Shown here: positions 10,570 to 22,119 of the stretch, piece by piece | Layout: each line of letters opens with the position of its first letter | How positions within the stretch are numbered: the stretch's first letter is position 1 | NCBI RefSeq assembly: GCF_963082655.1 | Contig: NC_081555.1 | Span: 14,467,262 to 14,531,261, forward strand | Direction of reading: 5' to 3' | Source: Stomoxys calcitrans | Taxonomy: Eukaryota; Arthropoda; Insecta; Diptera; Muscidae | DNA length: 64,000 nucleotides | The notes under the pieces: generated by a model | The model's database searches: none | Seen by the model: the letters and a program-made list of their open reading frames with translations, nothing else | What the model was told of the DNA's origin: nothing | Position numbers and translations under genes: made by a program

Positions 10570-11192
10570 TGTCCTACGTCAGTCTGTCCGTCTGTCCTCC
10601 GTTCGCCTGTCCTCTGTCCGTCTGTCCTCCGTACGTCTGTCCTCCGTCCGTCTGTCCTCCGTCCGTCTGTCCTCTGTCCGTCTGTCCTCCGTACGTCTGT
10701 CCTCCGTCCGTTTGTCCTCCGTCCGTTTGTCCTCTGTCCGTTTGTCCGTTTGTCCTCCGTCCGTCTGTCCTCCGTTCGCCTATCCTCCGTCCGTCTGACC
10801 TCCGTTCGCCTGTCCTCTATCCGTCTGCCCTCCGTCCGTCTGCCCTCCGTCCGTCTGTCCTCCATCCGTCTGACCTCCGTTCGCCTGTCCTCTGTCCGTC
10901 TGTCCTCCGTCCGTCTGTCCTCCGTCCGTCTGTCTTCCGTCTTTCTGTCCGTCCGACCGTTTGTCCTCCGTCCGTCTGTCCTCCGTCCGTCTGTCCTCCG
11001 TCCGTCTGTCCTCCGTCCGTCTGTCCTCCGTCCGTCTGTCCTCCGTCCGTCTGTCCTCCGTCCGTCTGTCCTCCGGCCGTCTGTCCTCTGCCCATCTGTT
11101 CTCCGTCCGTCTGTCCTCCGTCCGTCTGTCCTCTGTCCGTTTGTCCTCCGCCCGTCTGTCCTCCGTCCGTCTATCCTCCGTCCGTCCGTCTG
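10570..11192. repeat. 15-bp minisatellite (CCTCCGTCCGTCTGT)
   Basis: About 40 units of a 15-bp repeat with variants (TCCGTTCG, TCTGTCCG). It lies between HINE sequence AGCCATGTTCGTCTG and the HINE continuation GCACGCTAATTCTCCAAAG. That is the position of the short GACGGACA/TGTCCGTC tract in other HINE copies, so it looks like an expansion of that tract. Long open frames on both strands here are repeat artefacts. Confidence 0.85.
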
Positions 11193-11516
11193 TCTGTCGA
11201 ATGCACGCTAATTCTCCAAAGAGTAAAGCTAGGCGCTTGAAATGTCGCACATGTATTTCCTATTAATGTAGGCCGGTTGGGGTTGTAAATAGGCCAAATC
11301 GGTCCATGTTTTGGTATAGCTGCCATATAATCTAATCCTGGGTTTTGAATTCTTAAGCTTCTAGAGGGCGCAATTTTTTGCGGAATGACTTCAAGACTTC
11401 TTGAGCCTCTAGGGGGCGCAATTGTTATCTAATTTGGCTGAAATTTTGCATATGTCTTCCAACAACTGTGTCAAGTTTGGTTTTAATCCGTCCATATCCT
11501 GATATTTGAAATATCC

Positions 11517-12105
11517 TGATTTCCATATCCATTTGTTGTGTCTGCAGCTTTTCAATGTCTTTTTTCACTTTCCTCGCCATGTTCAAACGGGTGCGAACCT
11601 TTGCGGGGTCTGTTGTAGGGGGGTCCGTTTTTACTATTCCTTTGTTTTTCATAGTAGTTCTAGGATTTCCGGGGACGGATTACTGGCCCTGCGCCCCAAC
11701 CGCATGGGTTTGTGGGATTGCATGTATCCCTCGTTGTGGCGAGCCGCTTGCTCCAAGATCCAACGCTCGCCGCCAGCCGCCCCTAACCTGGGAACAGACT
11801 CTGATGTTGGCCATTGGTTATTTGAAGGCGCCAAAAACTCGCCTTGTCATCTCGAGTATCATTGGCACTCAGTATTTAGTTAAGAGCCAGTGCCACCTGA
11901 CTCCTCACTGAGACTCTCCTCTCGAACATCGCTGACTACCCGCGGCCGCATTTGCAGCTACTCCGCATAAAAACGGAGCTTTCCACCATCCGCAACCTGT
12001 GGACGCGCCCGGTAGCTTTCAGCTAAGCTTCCCGTGATAACGATGGGCACCACACAAGTCGGAGCTCAAAGTTCCAGCCTGTGTGGTGCTCATAGTCATC
12101 CCGTA
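11517..12105 (-). mobile_element. LINE fragment: 5' leader fused to endonuclease C-terminus
   Basis: A GC-richer block inserted in HINE copy c. Its minus-strand reading includes AKVRTRLNMARKVKKDIEKL (about 11540-11605). This resembles the end of the endonuclease domain of the LINE at 46.5-51.1 kb, where SDHYLFAAKVS is readable near 51.1 kb. The rest (11650-12105) is leader-like without a long ORF. Most of the endonuclease is missing, so this is an internally deleted, dead fragment. Confidence 0.55.
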
Positions 12106-13343
12106 TCGGCCGGGTTGAGCTGGGTCTTGAGCTTCTAGAGGGCGCAGTTCTTATCCGATTTGGCTGAAATTTTGCGCATATAGTTTTGGTATGATTTTAA
12201 ACAACTGTGTAAAGTTTGGTTTTTATCAGTCCATATCCTCACATAGCTGCCATATAAAGCGATCTTGGGTCTTGACTTCTTAAGCTTCTAGAGGGCGCTA
12301 TTGTTATCCGACTGTGCTGAGTATGGTCAAAATCAGTCCATAACCTGTTATAGCTGCCCCATAAATCGTTCTCCCGATTAGACATCTTGAGCTTCTAGAG
12401 GGCGCAAATCTTATCCGATTTGGCTGAAATTTTGCAGGAGTTGTTTTGTCAAGACTTCCAACAACTGCGCTTGGTATAGTCAAACTCAGTGTGCAACCTG
12501 ATATAGCTGCCATATACACCGATCTCCCGATTAGACTTCTTGAGCCTCTAGAGGGCGCAATTGTTATCCAATTTGGCTGAAATTTTGCGCATATAGTTTT
12601 GGTATGATTTTAAACAACTGTGTCAAGTTTGATTGCAATCAGTCCATATCCTGATATAGCTGCCATATAATCCGATCATGGATCTTGACTTTTTGAGCCT
12701 CTAGGGGGCGCAATTTTTATCCGATTTGGCTGAAATTTTGCATATGTCGTTTTGTTATGCCTTCCAACAACTGTGTCAAGTTTAGTTTTAATCAGTCCAT
12801 ATCCTGATATAGCTGCCATATAAACCGATCTTGGGTCTTGACTTCTTGAGCTTTTAGATGGCGCTATTGTTATCCAATTTGGCTGAAATTTTGCTTATGT
12901 CGTTTTGGTATGTCTTCCAACAACTGTGTCAAGTTTGGTTTTAATCAGTCAGGATATGATATAGCTGCCATATAACCCGATCTTGGGTCTTGACTTCTTG
13001 AGCTTCTAGGGGGCGCAATTCTTGTCCGATTTGGCTGAAATTTTGCACCTATAGTTTTCGTATGACCTTCAACAACTGTGCTTAGTATGGTTTATAACGG
13101 TACATATCCTTGTATAGCTGCCATATAAACGGTTCTCCGAATATTACATTCTGAGCCTTTTGGAGGCTCAATTATTACTCGATTTGCCTGAAATTTTGGT
13201 GGTGATATTTTTCTGCGACTTGTAAGGCATGACCAGTGCGGTCCATAGTGGTTAATCACTTGATATAGCTCATATTTATTTGAAAAAGTAATTCAAAGTG
13301 GAGGGTATATAAGCTTCGTCCCGCCGAAATTAGCAGGCTTCTA

Positions 13344-13579
13344 TTGAGTTGCCCAAAAAGTAATTGCGGATTTTTCATATAGTCGGCGTTGACAAATTTT
13401 TTCATAGCTTGTGACTCTGTTATTGTATTTTTTCTTCTGTCAGTTATCAGCTGTTACTTTTAGCTTGTTTTAGAAAAAAAGTGTAAAAAAAGTATATTTG
13501 ATTAAAGTTCATCCTAAGTGTTATTAAAAATACATTTACTTTCTTTAAAAAAATCCGCAATTACTTTTTGGGCAACCAA
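13344..13579 (-). mobile_element. Mariner-type MITE, copy 4, inside a HINE 3' tail
   Basis: Flanked by CTTCTA on the left and TAGTTGTTTT on the right. Joined, these resemble the HINE tail GCTTTTACTTGTTT, so the element used the TA in that tail. About 236 bp with both inverted termini. Confidence 0.85.
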
Positions 13580-13586
13580 TAGTTGT

Positions 13587-14700
13587 TTTTTTTTTTTTAA
13601 ATCGAATTTGCTACCTTTTTAATTGCATTCGATTTGTGCAAATGGCCATTTCCGCTCTGTACTCTGATAATTAAATTCAACTTTAATTGCCGACAATTTT
13701 CTCGTGAATTCGTCCTTTTTTCTGTATTCATTCATTTCGGTGTTGTGCTTTTTGCAAATGTAGCTCTTAAATGGTAGGTACACCTTTTGTTTTAATGCCA
13801 TGTATTTCGTGGCGTTGTTGATTTTTTCTTCACATTTCATTTTATTTTAATTCAATTCGGTGTATCATGAATGATGTTGGCCATTTCGTTATCATACAAT
13901 ATGTGAAATTTTTTTGGAACAGCTTTTGTTCTGTTTTTTTTTTGTTTTTCGTTCGTTTTCGTTCAATTCGGCGAGGGAGTTATTAATGTTTCATTGGTAA
14001 CCTGGTTATGGTAGTTGGCCGATAGTCCTTGCCACAATCTCCTACGGCTACCTTTGGTAGTCGCTTATAGTAGGTAGGTGCTTTTTTTTTGCCGGGGGTT
14101 TATCTGTCATATGTGTGGCAGTGGTTCTGTTTTGGGCTCTTCACTGCCATTGCAGGATGTTCGGTTCTGAGTGTTTGCTCTTTGTTGCCTTTTGCCGATC
14201 CTTCAATAACTTGGTCAATAACAAATAGCCTTGTGTACCTTTGCATCTCTGGAGACGCATAAAATGCATGTAAATTTTTTAATTTATATTTCAACTTTGT
14301 ATCCTGGCACTTGCAGTGTCATTTTGTGCCCTCGTTTTGCATCAATGGCTAGGGACATCAATTGGAATTTCTCTACACTACATACAGTGGAGAGTATTCA
14401 CGATGTGCCTATGTGTGTGTGTGTGTGTGTGTGTACAAAGGTGCAGGGTTACATTCATTGAATATCGTTGCAATTGCAAATTGTTAAAAATAATACTTGC
14501 AACATTGCTGAATTTGCAATACGGCCATTTAAAATATATATGGGACAATATATGGTCGCTCATGTAGGGGCATGCATTGATCAAATATTTGACTTAAGAA
14601 GAAAATTGATGGCTGTAAGAATTTTTTCGTAGATTTTCTTCATGAATAATAAATTTGATCTTATTAGCCATAGGTTAAAAGGGGGGATGCCATGATACGG
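13587..14700. other. AT-rich region, no gene recognised
   Basis: No mobile element or conserved coding frame seen. It includes a TG microsatellite at 14412-14434. Open frames of 60-85 codons here lack motifs. Confidence 0.5.
14412..14434. repeat. TG dinucleotide microsatellite
   Basis: Eleven TG units. Confidence 0.85.
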
Positions 14701-15049
14701 CATACGGTTCAGGAACTTTGAATTCAACCCAAGAACAAAGGTACTTCCTTAGAACAGTTTTGTGATTCGGTTTAAGTTACTACGTTCCTTCTAATGTCTG
14801 TCCGTCCATGCTGCCTTATATGCATTCATCCGTTTGTCATTCAAAGTTTGCTTACTTTGCCCCCAAATATATTTAGGGGCTTAGAAATTGATAATCGGTC
14901 CGTCCCTCTGCTTGTTTATCAGACTGATTGAAAGCATGCTGGCTGTCGATTGAATGAATCAGTCTTTCTTGAATCAATCTGTAAAGTTTTGATTTGCCTT
15001 AAAGTTGTAAATGGGCCCAGTCGGTTTTGAATTTGTTACCGTTTATATA

Positions 15050-15980
15050 AAGGGTGATTTTTAAGCTATTATCTTTATGGCAACACTGGTTTAAACTGCT
15101 CAACGCACGTTTAGTGTTTTGTTTCAATGTCAAACATCTTCATTTTGGTCTATAATATAACCATGAATGGTCTTGCAAATGAACAATGCTTGCAAATTAT
15201 TGAATTTTATTATCAAGACAAGTGCTCTGTTAAGAAAGTTCAACGCGCGCTTCTTCTGTTTTCAACGAAGCCCAATTTTGGCTAAATGGCTACGTAACTA
15301 AGCAGAATTGTCGATTTTTGGAGTGAAGATCAGCCGGAAGCAGTGCAAGAGCTATCGATGTATTCAGAAACCGTCACAGTGCGGTTTATGGGCTAGTAGC
15401 ATCATTGGAACGTGCTTCTTCAAAGATGATGCGGATGCGAATGCGCTATCGTGAGATGATATCCATTTTTTTTTGCCCAAAATGCAAGAGCTAGACTTGC
15501 ATGATGTGTGTTTTCAACAAGAGGGTGCCATATGCCACACAGCACGCGTAACAATGGACTTATTGGGAGGCGAGTTCGGTAAATATTTGATTTCACATTC
15601 GGGACCGGTCAACTGTTCGTCTAGATCATGGGATATAACGCTTTAAGACTTTTTTTTGGATCTTTGTTAAAGCTCATGTCTATACAGACAAGCCCGCTTC
15701 AATGGACGCAAAGGAAAACAACATTGAAGCATTTATTTGTGAGATACCGGCCGAAATATTAAAAAGAGTATGCCAAAATTGGACTTAGCGGATGGACCAT
15801 TTAAGGGGCAGTATAGGTCAACATTTGTATGAAATAATCTTCAAACATTAAATTATATGGACCGTACTATCGATTCCAACAAAGATTTCATGCATTTTTC
15901 TGAATTTTATGTTTTGTTTTTTTTTTTTTTTTTTTTTTTTTTTTGAAAAACTTTCCTATAGCTCTTAAAAAATCACCCTT
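15050..15980 (+). mobile_element. Decayed Tc1/mariner-superfamily transposon
   Basis: The termini AAGGGTGATTTTT and AAAAAATCACCCTT are inverted repeats (about 20 bp imperfect) flanked by TA. The plus strand encodes remains of a transposase. A helix-turn-helix start with NEQCLQIIEFYYQ begins near 15164. It is followed by pieces matching the catalytic region, now broken by several frameshifts and stops and by a deletion after the first ~40 codons. A poly-T run sits near 15915-15945. It cannot encode a working enzyme. The same family as 33243-33849. Confidence 0.8.
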
Positions 15981-16111
15981 TAGAAGTAGCTATGGTGCCA
16001 TATTTCTGCCAAATCAGATAATAGATTCGCCCTCTTGAGGCACAGGAAGTAAAGTGGCGAAATTGGTTTACATGGGGAGCCCCATCTGGTGGTGGATCTA
16101 TTTGGATTGTA

Positions 16112-16343
16112 TTGGGCTGCCCAAAAAGTTATTGCGGATTTTTTAAAAGAAAGTAAATGCATTTTTAATAAAACTTAGAATGAACTTTAATCAAATATTT
16201 TTACACTTTTTTTCTAAAGCAAGCTAAAAGTAACGGCTGATAACTGACAGAAGAAAGAATGCAATTACAGAGTCACAAGCTGTGAAAAAATTTTTCAACG
16301 CCGACTATATGGAAAATCCGCAATTACTTTTTGGGCAACCCAA
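16112..16343 (+). mobile_element. Mariner-type MITE, copy 5
   Basis: Both inverted termini are present. The left flank is TA and the right flank has mutated to TT. It is inserted within decayed HINE sequence. Confidence 0.85.
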
Positions 16344-16599
16344 TTCTTGTGAAGGATGTTGATAAGGAAGCCTTAACAGAAGTCTTTGCTCAACGTTTTG
16401 ACCAAGTCGCGGAATGTTGACGCCATCTTTTAAGGCTTTAAGAAGTTAATTTGGAAAATCGGTGTAGATGAGAGGTTTATGCAAACAATGTGGACCAATG
16501 TGGCCCATTTATCGTCCCTGTAGGCCTACATCGATAGGAAGTACTTGTGCAAAATTTCAGGAAGCTAGCTTATCTCGTTCAAAAGTTAGCGTGCTTTTC

Positions 16600-17225
16600 A
16601 CAGACGGACAGATAAATCGACAGACACACAGACGGAAGGACAGACAGATAGGAAGAAAGGCAGTTCAGCAGATAAGCAGACATAAAGACAGAATGATAAA
16701 AAGATATTCAAACAGGCAGAAGTACAGACGGACAGAAGTCAGACAGACAAGACGACAGACAGACAAGACGACAGACAGATAAGACGACAGACAGACAAGA
16801 CGACAGATAGACAAGACGACAAACAGACAAGACGACAGACAGACAGACAAGACGACAAACAGACAAGACAACAGACAGACAAGACGACAGACAGACAAGA
16901 CGACAGACAGACAAGACGACAGACAGACAAGACGACAGACAGACAAGACGACAGACAGACAAGACGACAGACAGACAAGACGACAGACAGACAAGACGAC
17001 AGACCGACAAGACGACAGACAGACAAGACGATAGACAGACAAGACGGCAGATAGACAAGACGACAGACAGACAAGACGACAGACAGACAAGACGACAGAC
17101 AGACAAACACAAAGACAAACAGACAGGCAGACGAACAGACCGACTGGCGAACCGACATACAGACCGTCAGACAGGCGGACGACAAACAAACGCAAAGACA
17201 GATAGACAAAAAAGACATATAGCCA
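16600..17225. repeat. 16-bp GACAGACAAGACGACA minisatellite
   Basis: About 35 units, most regular from 16735 to 17105. It is preceded by HINE text AGTTAGCGTGCTTTTCACAG and followed by a second copy of that text at 17240-17300. This places the array inside the internal GACGGACA tract of a HINE. Confidence 0.85.
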
Positions 17226-17237
17226 CGCAGATGGACA

Positions 17238-17340
17238 AACCGAAGCTAGCTTAACTCGTTCAAAAGTTAGAGTGCTTTTTTCAGACGGACAGATAAATCG
17301 ACAGACTCACAGGCAGACGGACGGACAGTCAAAAGACAGA
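17238..17340 (-). repeat. HINE remnant duplicated beside the minisatellite
   Basis: AAGCTAGCTTAACTCGTTCA with AAAAGTTAGAGTGC repeats the segment at 16560-16600, followed again by GACGGACAGATAAATCGACA. The duplication implies that unequal exchange included flanking HINE sequence. Confidence 0.65.
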
Positions 17341-17419
17341 TAGGAAGACAGGCAGGTCGGCGGATAGACAGACAGACACAAAGACAGAGACAGAAGGACA
17401 AAAAGATATTAAAATTTTG

Positions 17420-17687
17420 TCCATAAATATTCCACTAAGGAACAGGGGCAAACTTCTCACATATCAATCAGTGCAGTCCGATTTAAGTTTAAGCTCAATG
17501 GCCTCCCTTTTATAGCCGAGTCCGGCGTGCCGCAATGCGACACCTCTTTGGAGAGAAGTTTTACATAGCATAGTACCTCACAAATGTTGCCAGCATTAGG
17601 AGGGGAAAACCACCGCTGAAAAAAAAATTTTTTTTATGGTCTCGCCAGGATTCGAACCCATGGTAACCTCTGCGCTACGGTGGTCTC
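17420..17687 (-). mobile_element. tRNA-derived SINE with internal head deletion
   Basis: Reverse-strand copy: CCACTAAGGAACAGGGGC (tail), TATAGCCGAGTCCGG (body), GGATTCGAACCCA (box B) and CTCTGCGCTACGGTGG (head). About 24 bases between box B and box A are missing. Confidence 0.8.
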
Positions 17688-17699
17688 TAAACAGAAATA

Positions 17700-18560
17700 C
17701 AGACTGAAAGACAGACAAGACGACACAGAGACAAATAGAAACAGACAGACAAAAACATTGACAGGCAGACCGACGGACATACAGGCCGACGGACATATAG
17801 GCCGACGGACATATAGGCCGACGGACATATAGGCCGACGGACATATAGGCCGACGGACATATAGGCCGACGGACATATAGGCCGACGGACATATAGATCG
17901 ATGAACCGACGTACATATCGTCAGATATACAAACAGACATAAAGAAAGACAGAAACAAAGCCAGACAGGGAGACAGACAAACCGACAGACAGAGGGATAG
18001 ACAAACGGTCGTAAAGACAGACAGACAGTTAGGCAGACGAGCAGAGAGGCAGACGTACAAATGGACAGACAGACAAACCGACGGCCAGACAGATAGGCAA
18101 ATAGACGGAAAAACAGACAGACAAAAAAAAGAAAGACAGATAGACAGACTGACAAACCGACAGACAGATAAATAGACCAACCGACTGACAAACAGGGCCA
18201 CTGTTTGGGCTTTGCATTGATAGACAGACCGACGAACATACAGACCGACGTACATATCGTCAGACAGACAAACAGACACAAAGAAAGACAGAAAAATAGG
18301 CAGACAGAGAGACAGACAAACCGACAGACAAAGGGATAGAGAAACGGACGTAAAGACAGACAGACAGTCAGTCAGACGAGCAGACAGGCAGACGTACAAA
18401 TGGACAGACAAAAAAAAAAACCGACGGCCAGACAGATAGGCAAATAGACGGAAAAACAGACAGATCGACAGACCGACAAACCGACAGACAGACAAACCGA
18501 CAGACAGATAAATAGACGCACCGACTGACAAACAGGGCAACTATTTGGGAACCGAAGCTA
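17700..18560. repeat. GACA-rich minisatellites with a 16-bp ATAGGCCGACGGACAT block
   Basis: A regular block (17770-17895, about eight units) is followed by degenerate GACAGACA-type sequence. In that sequence a segment of about 320 bases recurs (for example GACAGACAAACCGACAG with CGACGGCCAGACAG near 18080 and 18420). Long Cys/Leu/Ser/Val-rich frames on the minus strand are artefacts. Confidence 0.8.
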
Positions 18561-18705
18561 AAGCAGAAGATGTCTTCAAGATCCGAAATGACAACCATAG
18601 CTAGACGAAACTGTCTCCGTGTATGCAGTTGCTACAGAACCATATCAAGCAACGCAGCACACGTGGTTGCATGGATTATCCCTTTTGATATGCTTGCAAA
18701 CCCTT

Positions 18706-18917
18706 GAACATTCCAGTAAGGAACAGGGGCAAAATTCTTACATATTAATGAGTGCTGTCCAATTCAAAGCTCAACGATAAGGGGCCTTCTTTTTATAGCC
18801 GACTCCGAACGGCTTAAAAATGGCATAGATACTCACATAAGTCGCCATCATCAGGAGGGGATAACCACCCCTGCCGTCGTAGGCGGACATGCTAACCTCT
18901 GCGCTATGGTGGCCTCC
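18706..18917 (-). mobile_element. tRNA-derived SINE, internally deleted
   Basis: The tail (AGTAAGGAACAGGGGC), body (TTTTTATAGCCGACTCCG) and head (ACCTCTGCGCTATGGTGG) are present. The box B region has been lost. Confidence 0.75.
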
Positions 18918-18934
18918 ATAGCTCAGGCTAAGGA

Positions 18935-19325
18935 AAATTACAATATATACGGGAAAGTACTCGAAGGTAGAAGCACACCAAGAGAAAAATTTGTTGGCTT
19001 GAGAGAGAAACAACGAGAAGCGATGGGAAAATTTCCCAAATGGCCGTTGGACGCATAAACTATTACCAAACAAAAATAAGGCGAAAGCATGGGGCCCTAA
19101 ACTTCAACCTGACCCAATTTTTGGCAGGTCATAACTGCTACAGAAGCACCTGACACATTTCCACTGTACCCCAATAGCCCTACAATGGAAGAGGTATTTA
19201 CATGTCCAAGATTCGCCATAGGTCACAGCACGTTGGCGTCTTTCATAAATAAACAGCTAATGCCAGACAATATAGTAACCATCATGCTAGAATCGAGGAA
19301 AATTGGAACGCTATAGACGCGTTTA
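18935..19325 (+). mobile_element. 3' end of a decayed LINE ORF2
   Basis: A plus-strand frame includes VFTCPRFAIGHSTLA and LMPDNIVTIMLES near 19187-19300. These match the C-terminal zinc-binding-like and terminal helix region of R1/LOA-type LINE ORF2 proteins (CPRF, then PDNIV..ML). Upstream text fits the usual preceding segment but contains stops. This is a dead, 5'-truncated copy. Confidence 0.55.
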
Positions 19326-19860
19326 CATGGCGGAACCATTAAAGGTGGTCTCATTTGTACAACAACCACAAATCACATATTGCAATCCGCCATTTTGCCA
19401 TAAAGCTGATGGACGGTTTGCCAACACACACAAAGAAATGTGTGTGCGTGTGTGCGTACGTGTGCTTACATGAGCAGAGAATATGCGAGAATGAAGATGA
19501 CAACAAAGAGAATGCAAACAAAAATCTGACATCTTAAAACCGTCAAACCTGGACGACTGTTTACAGCTGTTCGCGTGAGACCACCTTATTAAATCCGCCT
19601 TGACGCGTATATAACAATAGTTCACTAAGGACAGAAATAGGAAGAGATCGCCCGAAAGGCGTTACAAGCAACACAGAGCTACCAAAGTGCTGATCGTTTC
19701 TGAGAAATTAGAGTAAGACTATGATTGAGTCGGCCCCCCGCTATCGGGAGTAGGAAATGGGATTGTGGTTTAGTTCGTAGATATCGTGGATATTTTGCAG
19801 TATGGGCTGAAGACATCTTTCGAGGATTCCACCCCTCCAGCGATGAAAAAAAAAACAAAA
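19326..19860. other. No gene recognised
   Basis: Unassigned sequence with a short GTGTGCGTG-type run near 19440. No conserved frame seen. Confidence 0.5.
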
Positions 19861-19864
19861 AAAA

Positions 19865-20248
19865 AAGACCAACAGACGGACAGAACACAGACAGATAGAC
19901 AGTCAGACGTATAGACAGTCAGAGAGGTAGACAGAAAGACATACAGACAGCCATGGAGACAGACAGACAGAAAAGCAGAGAGATAGACGGACAGACAGAC
20001 GAACAGACAGACGAACCGACCGGCGGACAGACAGACAAATGGTCAGACAGACAGATGGCCAGACAGACTTACGGACATACAGACTGACAATCAGACAGAC
20101 AGATACACAAACATACAGAGGCACAGAAAGACAGACAAACGCACGACTAGAATCACTTGAAATGTCATGGCAATGAAGAATATGTTCACTTTATGGAGTC
20201 TAAAACCATTATTTAGTGGTTTTTACAAACGTTATGATGCAGTTAGTA
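19865..20248 (-). mobile_element. HINE end block with expanded GACA tract
   Basis: GACAGACA-rich sequence (19868-20145) is followed by a degraded HINE end block: GGCAATGAAGAATATGTTC, TTTATGGAGTCTAAAACC and GATGCAGTTAGTA. The block is cut at 20248 by a MITE. Confidence 0.6.
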
Positions 20249-20412
20249 TTGGGTTGCCCAAAAAGTAATTGCGGATTTTTCATATAGTCGGCGTTGACAA
20301 ATTTTTTCACAGCTTGTGACTCTGTAATTGCATTCTTTCTTCTGTCAGTTATCAACTGTTACTTTTAGCTTGCTTTAGAAAAAAAGTGTAAAAAAAGTAT
20401 ATTTTATTAATA
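20249..20412 (-). mobile_element. Mariner-type MITE, copy 6, truncated
   Basis: The left terminus and about 160 bases are present after a TA. The right part is missing and the sequence switches to SINE-like text at about 20413. Confidence 0.8.
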
Positions 20413-20728
20413 ATGAGGGACCTATTTCTTTTTATAATGAGGGACCTATTTCTATAGTCCAGTCTGTACGGCGTACTGTAAGGCCATTACCTCATTGAGG
20501 AGAAGTTTTTAGATGACTGAGTCGCCCAGAGAAGTTAGCCCCTATTCCTTACTGGGATGTTCATGGGCAAATTCGCATTTCAATTGAGTCGCGCTCATAT
20601 GTCGCCTGCATTAGATAGGGATAACCAACGTTAAAAAAATTTTCTGATGTTGCCTCCAGGATTTGAACCCCGGCATTTAGCGTCATAGGCAGACATGCTA
20701 GCCTCTGTGGCACGGTTATCACCCGTAT
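20413..20728 (-). mobile_element. Rearranged SINE copy
   Basis: SINE modules are recognisable: TTCCTTACTGGGATGTTCAT, GGATTTGAACCCC (box B) and GCTAGCCTCTGTGGCACGG (head). Their order is disturbed and a short piece (ATAATGAGGGACCTATTTC) is duplicated at 20412-20450. Confidence 0.55.
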
Positions 20729-20798
20729 ATTTTGACAAAATTGTTCGATTTGGTATTTTACTCATTTGGATTTTACTTGAAGAAGTTGTTGGTATAGA

Positions 20799-22119
20799 TT
20801 TTTATACCCCCCACCATAGGATGGGGGTATATTAATTTCTTCAATCTGTTTGTAACTCCTCGAAATATGCATCTAAGACCCCATAAAGTATATATATTCT
20901 AGATCGTCATGACATTTTAAGTCGATCTAGCCATGTCCGTCCGTCGGTCTGTCTAAAGCACCCTAACTTTCAAAGGAGAAAAGCTAGGCGCTTGAAATTT
21001 TGCACAAATACTTTTTTTTAGTGTAGGGCCAAAAATGGGCCAAATTGGTCCATGTTTTGATATAGCTGCCATATAAAATGATCTTGGGTCTTGACTTCTT
21101 GAGCCTCTAGGGGGCGCAATTATCGTCCGATTTAACTGAAATTTAGCATGAAGTATTTCGTTATGACTTCAAACAACTGTGCTAAGTATGATTCAAATCG
21201 GTTCATATCCTGGTATAGCTGCCATATAAACCAATCTTGGGTCTTGACTTCTGGAGCCTCTAGTGGGCCCAATTCTCATCCGATTTGGTTGAAATTTTGC
21301 ACCTGGTGTTTTGGTACCACTTCAAACAACAGTGCTAAGTATGGTTGAAATCGGTTTGTAACCTGATATAGCTGCCATATAAACCAATCTTGGGTCTTGA
21401 CTTCTGGAGCCTCTAGGGGGCCCAATTCTCATCCGATTTGACTGAACTTTTGCATTTAGTATTTTGTTATGACTTCAAACAACTGTGCTTAGGATGGTTC
21501 AAATCGGTTTATATCCTGGTATAGCTGCCATATAAACCGATCTTGGATCTTTACTTCTTGAGCCGCTAGAGGGCGCAATTCTCATCCGATTTGGCTGAAA
21601 TTTTGCACATGGTGTTTTGGTATGACTTTCAAACACTGTGCTAAGTAAGGCGCAAATCGGTACATAACCCGATATAGCTGCCATATAAACCGATCTGGGT
21701 TCTTGATTTCTTAAGCCTCTAGAGGGCGCAATTCTCATCCGATTTGGCAGACATTTTGTACAACTGCTTCTCTCATGACCCTCGACATACGTGTCCAATA
21801 TGGTCTGAATCGATCTATAGCCTGACACAGCTCTCATATGAACCGTTCTCCCTATTTTGCTTCTTGAGCCCCTACAAGGCACATTTCTTATCCGAATGGA
21901 CTGAAATGTTACCAAATGACTTCTACTATGGTCTTCAACATTCAATTCATTTATGGTCCGAATCGAACTATAACTTGATATGACTCCAATAGCATAACAG
22001 TTCTCATTCATTATTCTTTGTTTGTCTAAAAGAGATACCGCGCAAAATACGCGACAAATGCGATCTGTGGTGGAGGGCATATAAGATTCGTCTCGACCGA
22101 ACTTGGCACTCTCTTACTT
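20799..22119 (+). mobile_element. HINE family A, copy d
   Basis: It starts TTTATACCCCCCACCATAGG. The conserved end block follows, with CCCCATAAAGTATATATATT and CGATCTAGCCATGTCCGTCC. There are about six internal units (21060-21960, motif TATAGCTGCCATATAAACC), subterminal GGTGGAGGGCATATAAG and a degraded hairpin (CGACCGAACTTGGC). No coding capacity. Confidence 0.75.

Larger units (their letters stand above)
10174..13586 (+). mobile_element. HINE family A, copy c, carrying four secondary insertions or expansions
   Basis: It begins TTTTTATACCCTCC with ATACTAATTTCGTCATTCCG and ends GGTGGAGGGTATATAAGC near 13299-13316, followed by a decayed hairpin (CCCGCCGAA). Inside lie a SINE (10244-10555), an expanded CCGTCTGT minisatellite, a LINE fragment (11517-12105) and a MITE (13344-13579) in the 3' tail. 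Internal units of about 155 bp run from about 11280 to 13260 (motif TATAGCTGCCATATAA). The conserved end block is partly missing, replaced by the SINE. Confidence 0.75.
14780..16620 (-). mobile_element. Decayed HINE remnants around a transposon and a MITE
   Basis: TGTCTGTCCGTCCATGC near 14796, GGGCCCAGTCGGTTTTGA near 15012, ATTCGCCCTCTTGAGGCAC near 16026 and TTGTGCAAAATTTCAGGAAG near 16545 are degraded HINE modules. The stretch is split by the transposon at 15050-15980 and by MITE copy 5. It runs into the GACA minisatellite at about 16600. Orientation is uncertain for the left part. Confidence 0.45.

Noticed and set aside
10299..11266. Several 90-245 codon frames on both strands, Arg/Thr/Gly- or Cys/Pro/Val-rich
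   Set aside because: All are readings of the 15-bp CCTCCGTCCGTCTGT minisatellite.
16665..18598. Up to 314-codon Cys/Leu/Ser/Val-rich minus-strand frames resembling membrane proteins
   Set aside because: They read the GACA-type minisatellites. The apparent hydrophobic segments come from repeat composition.
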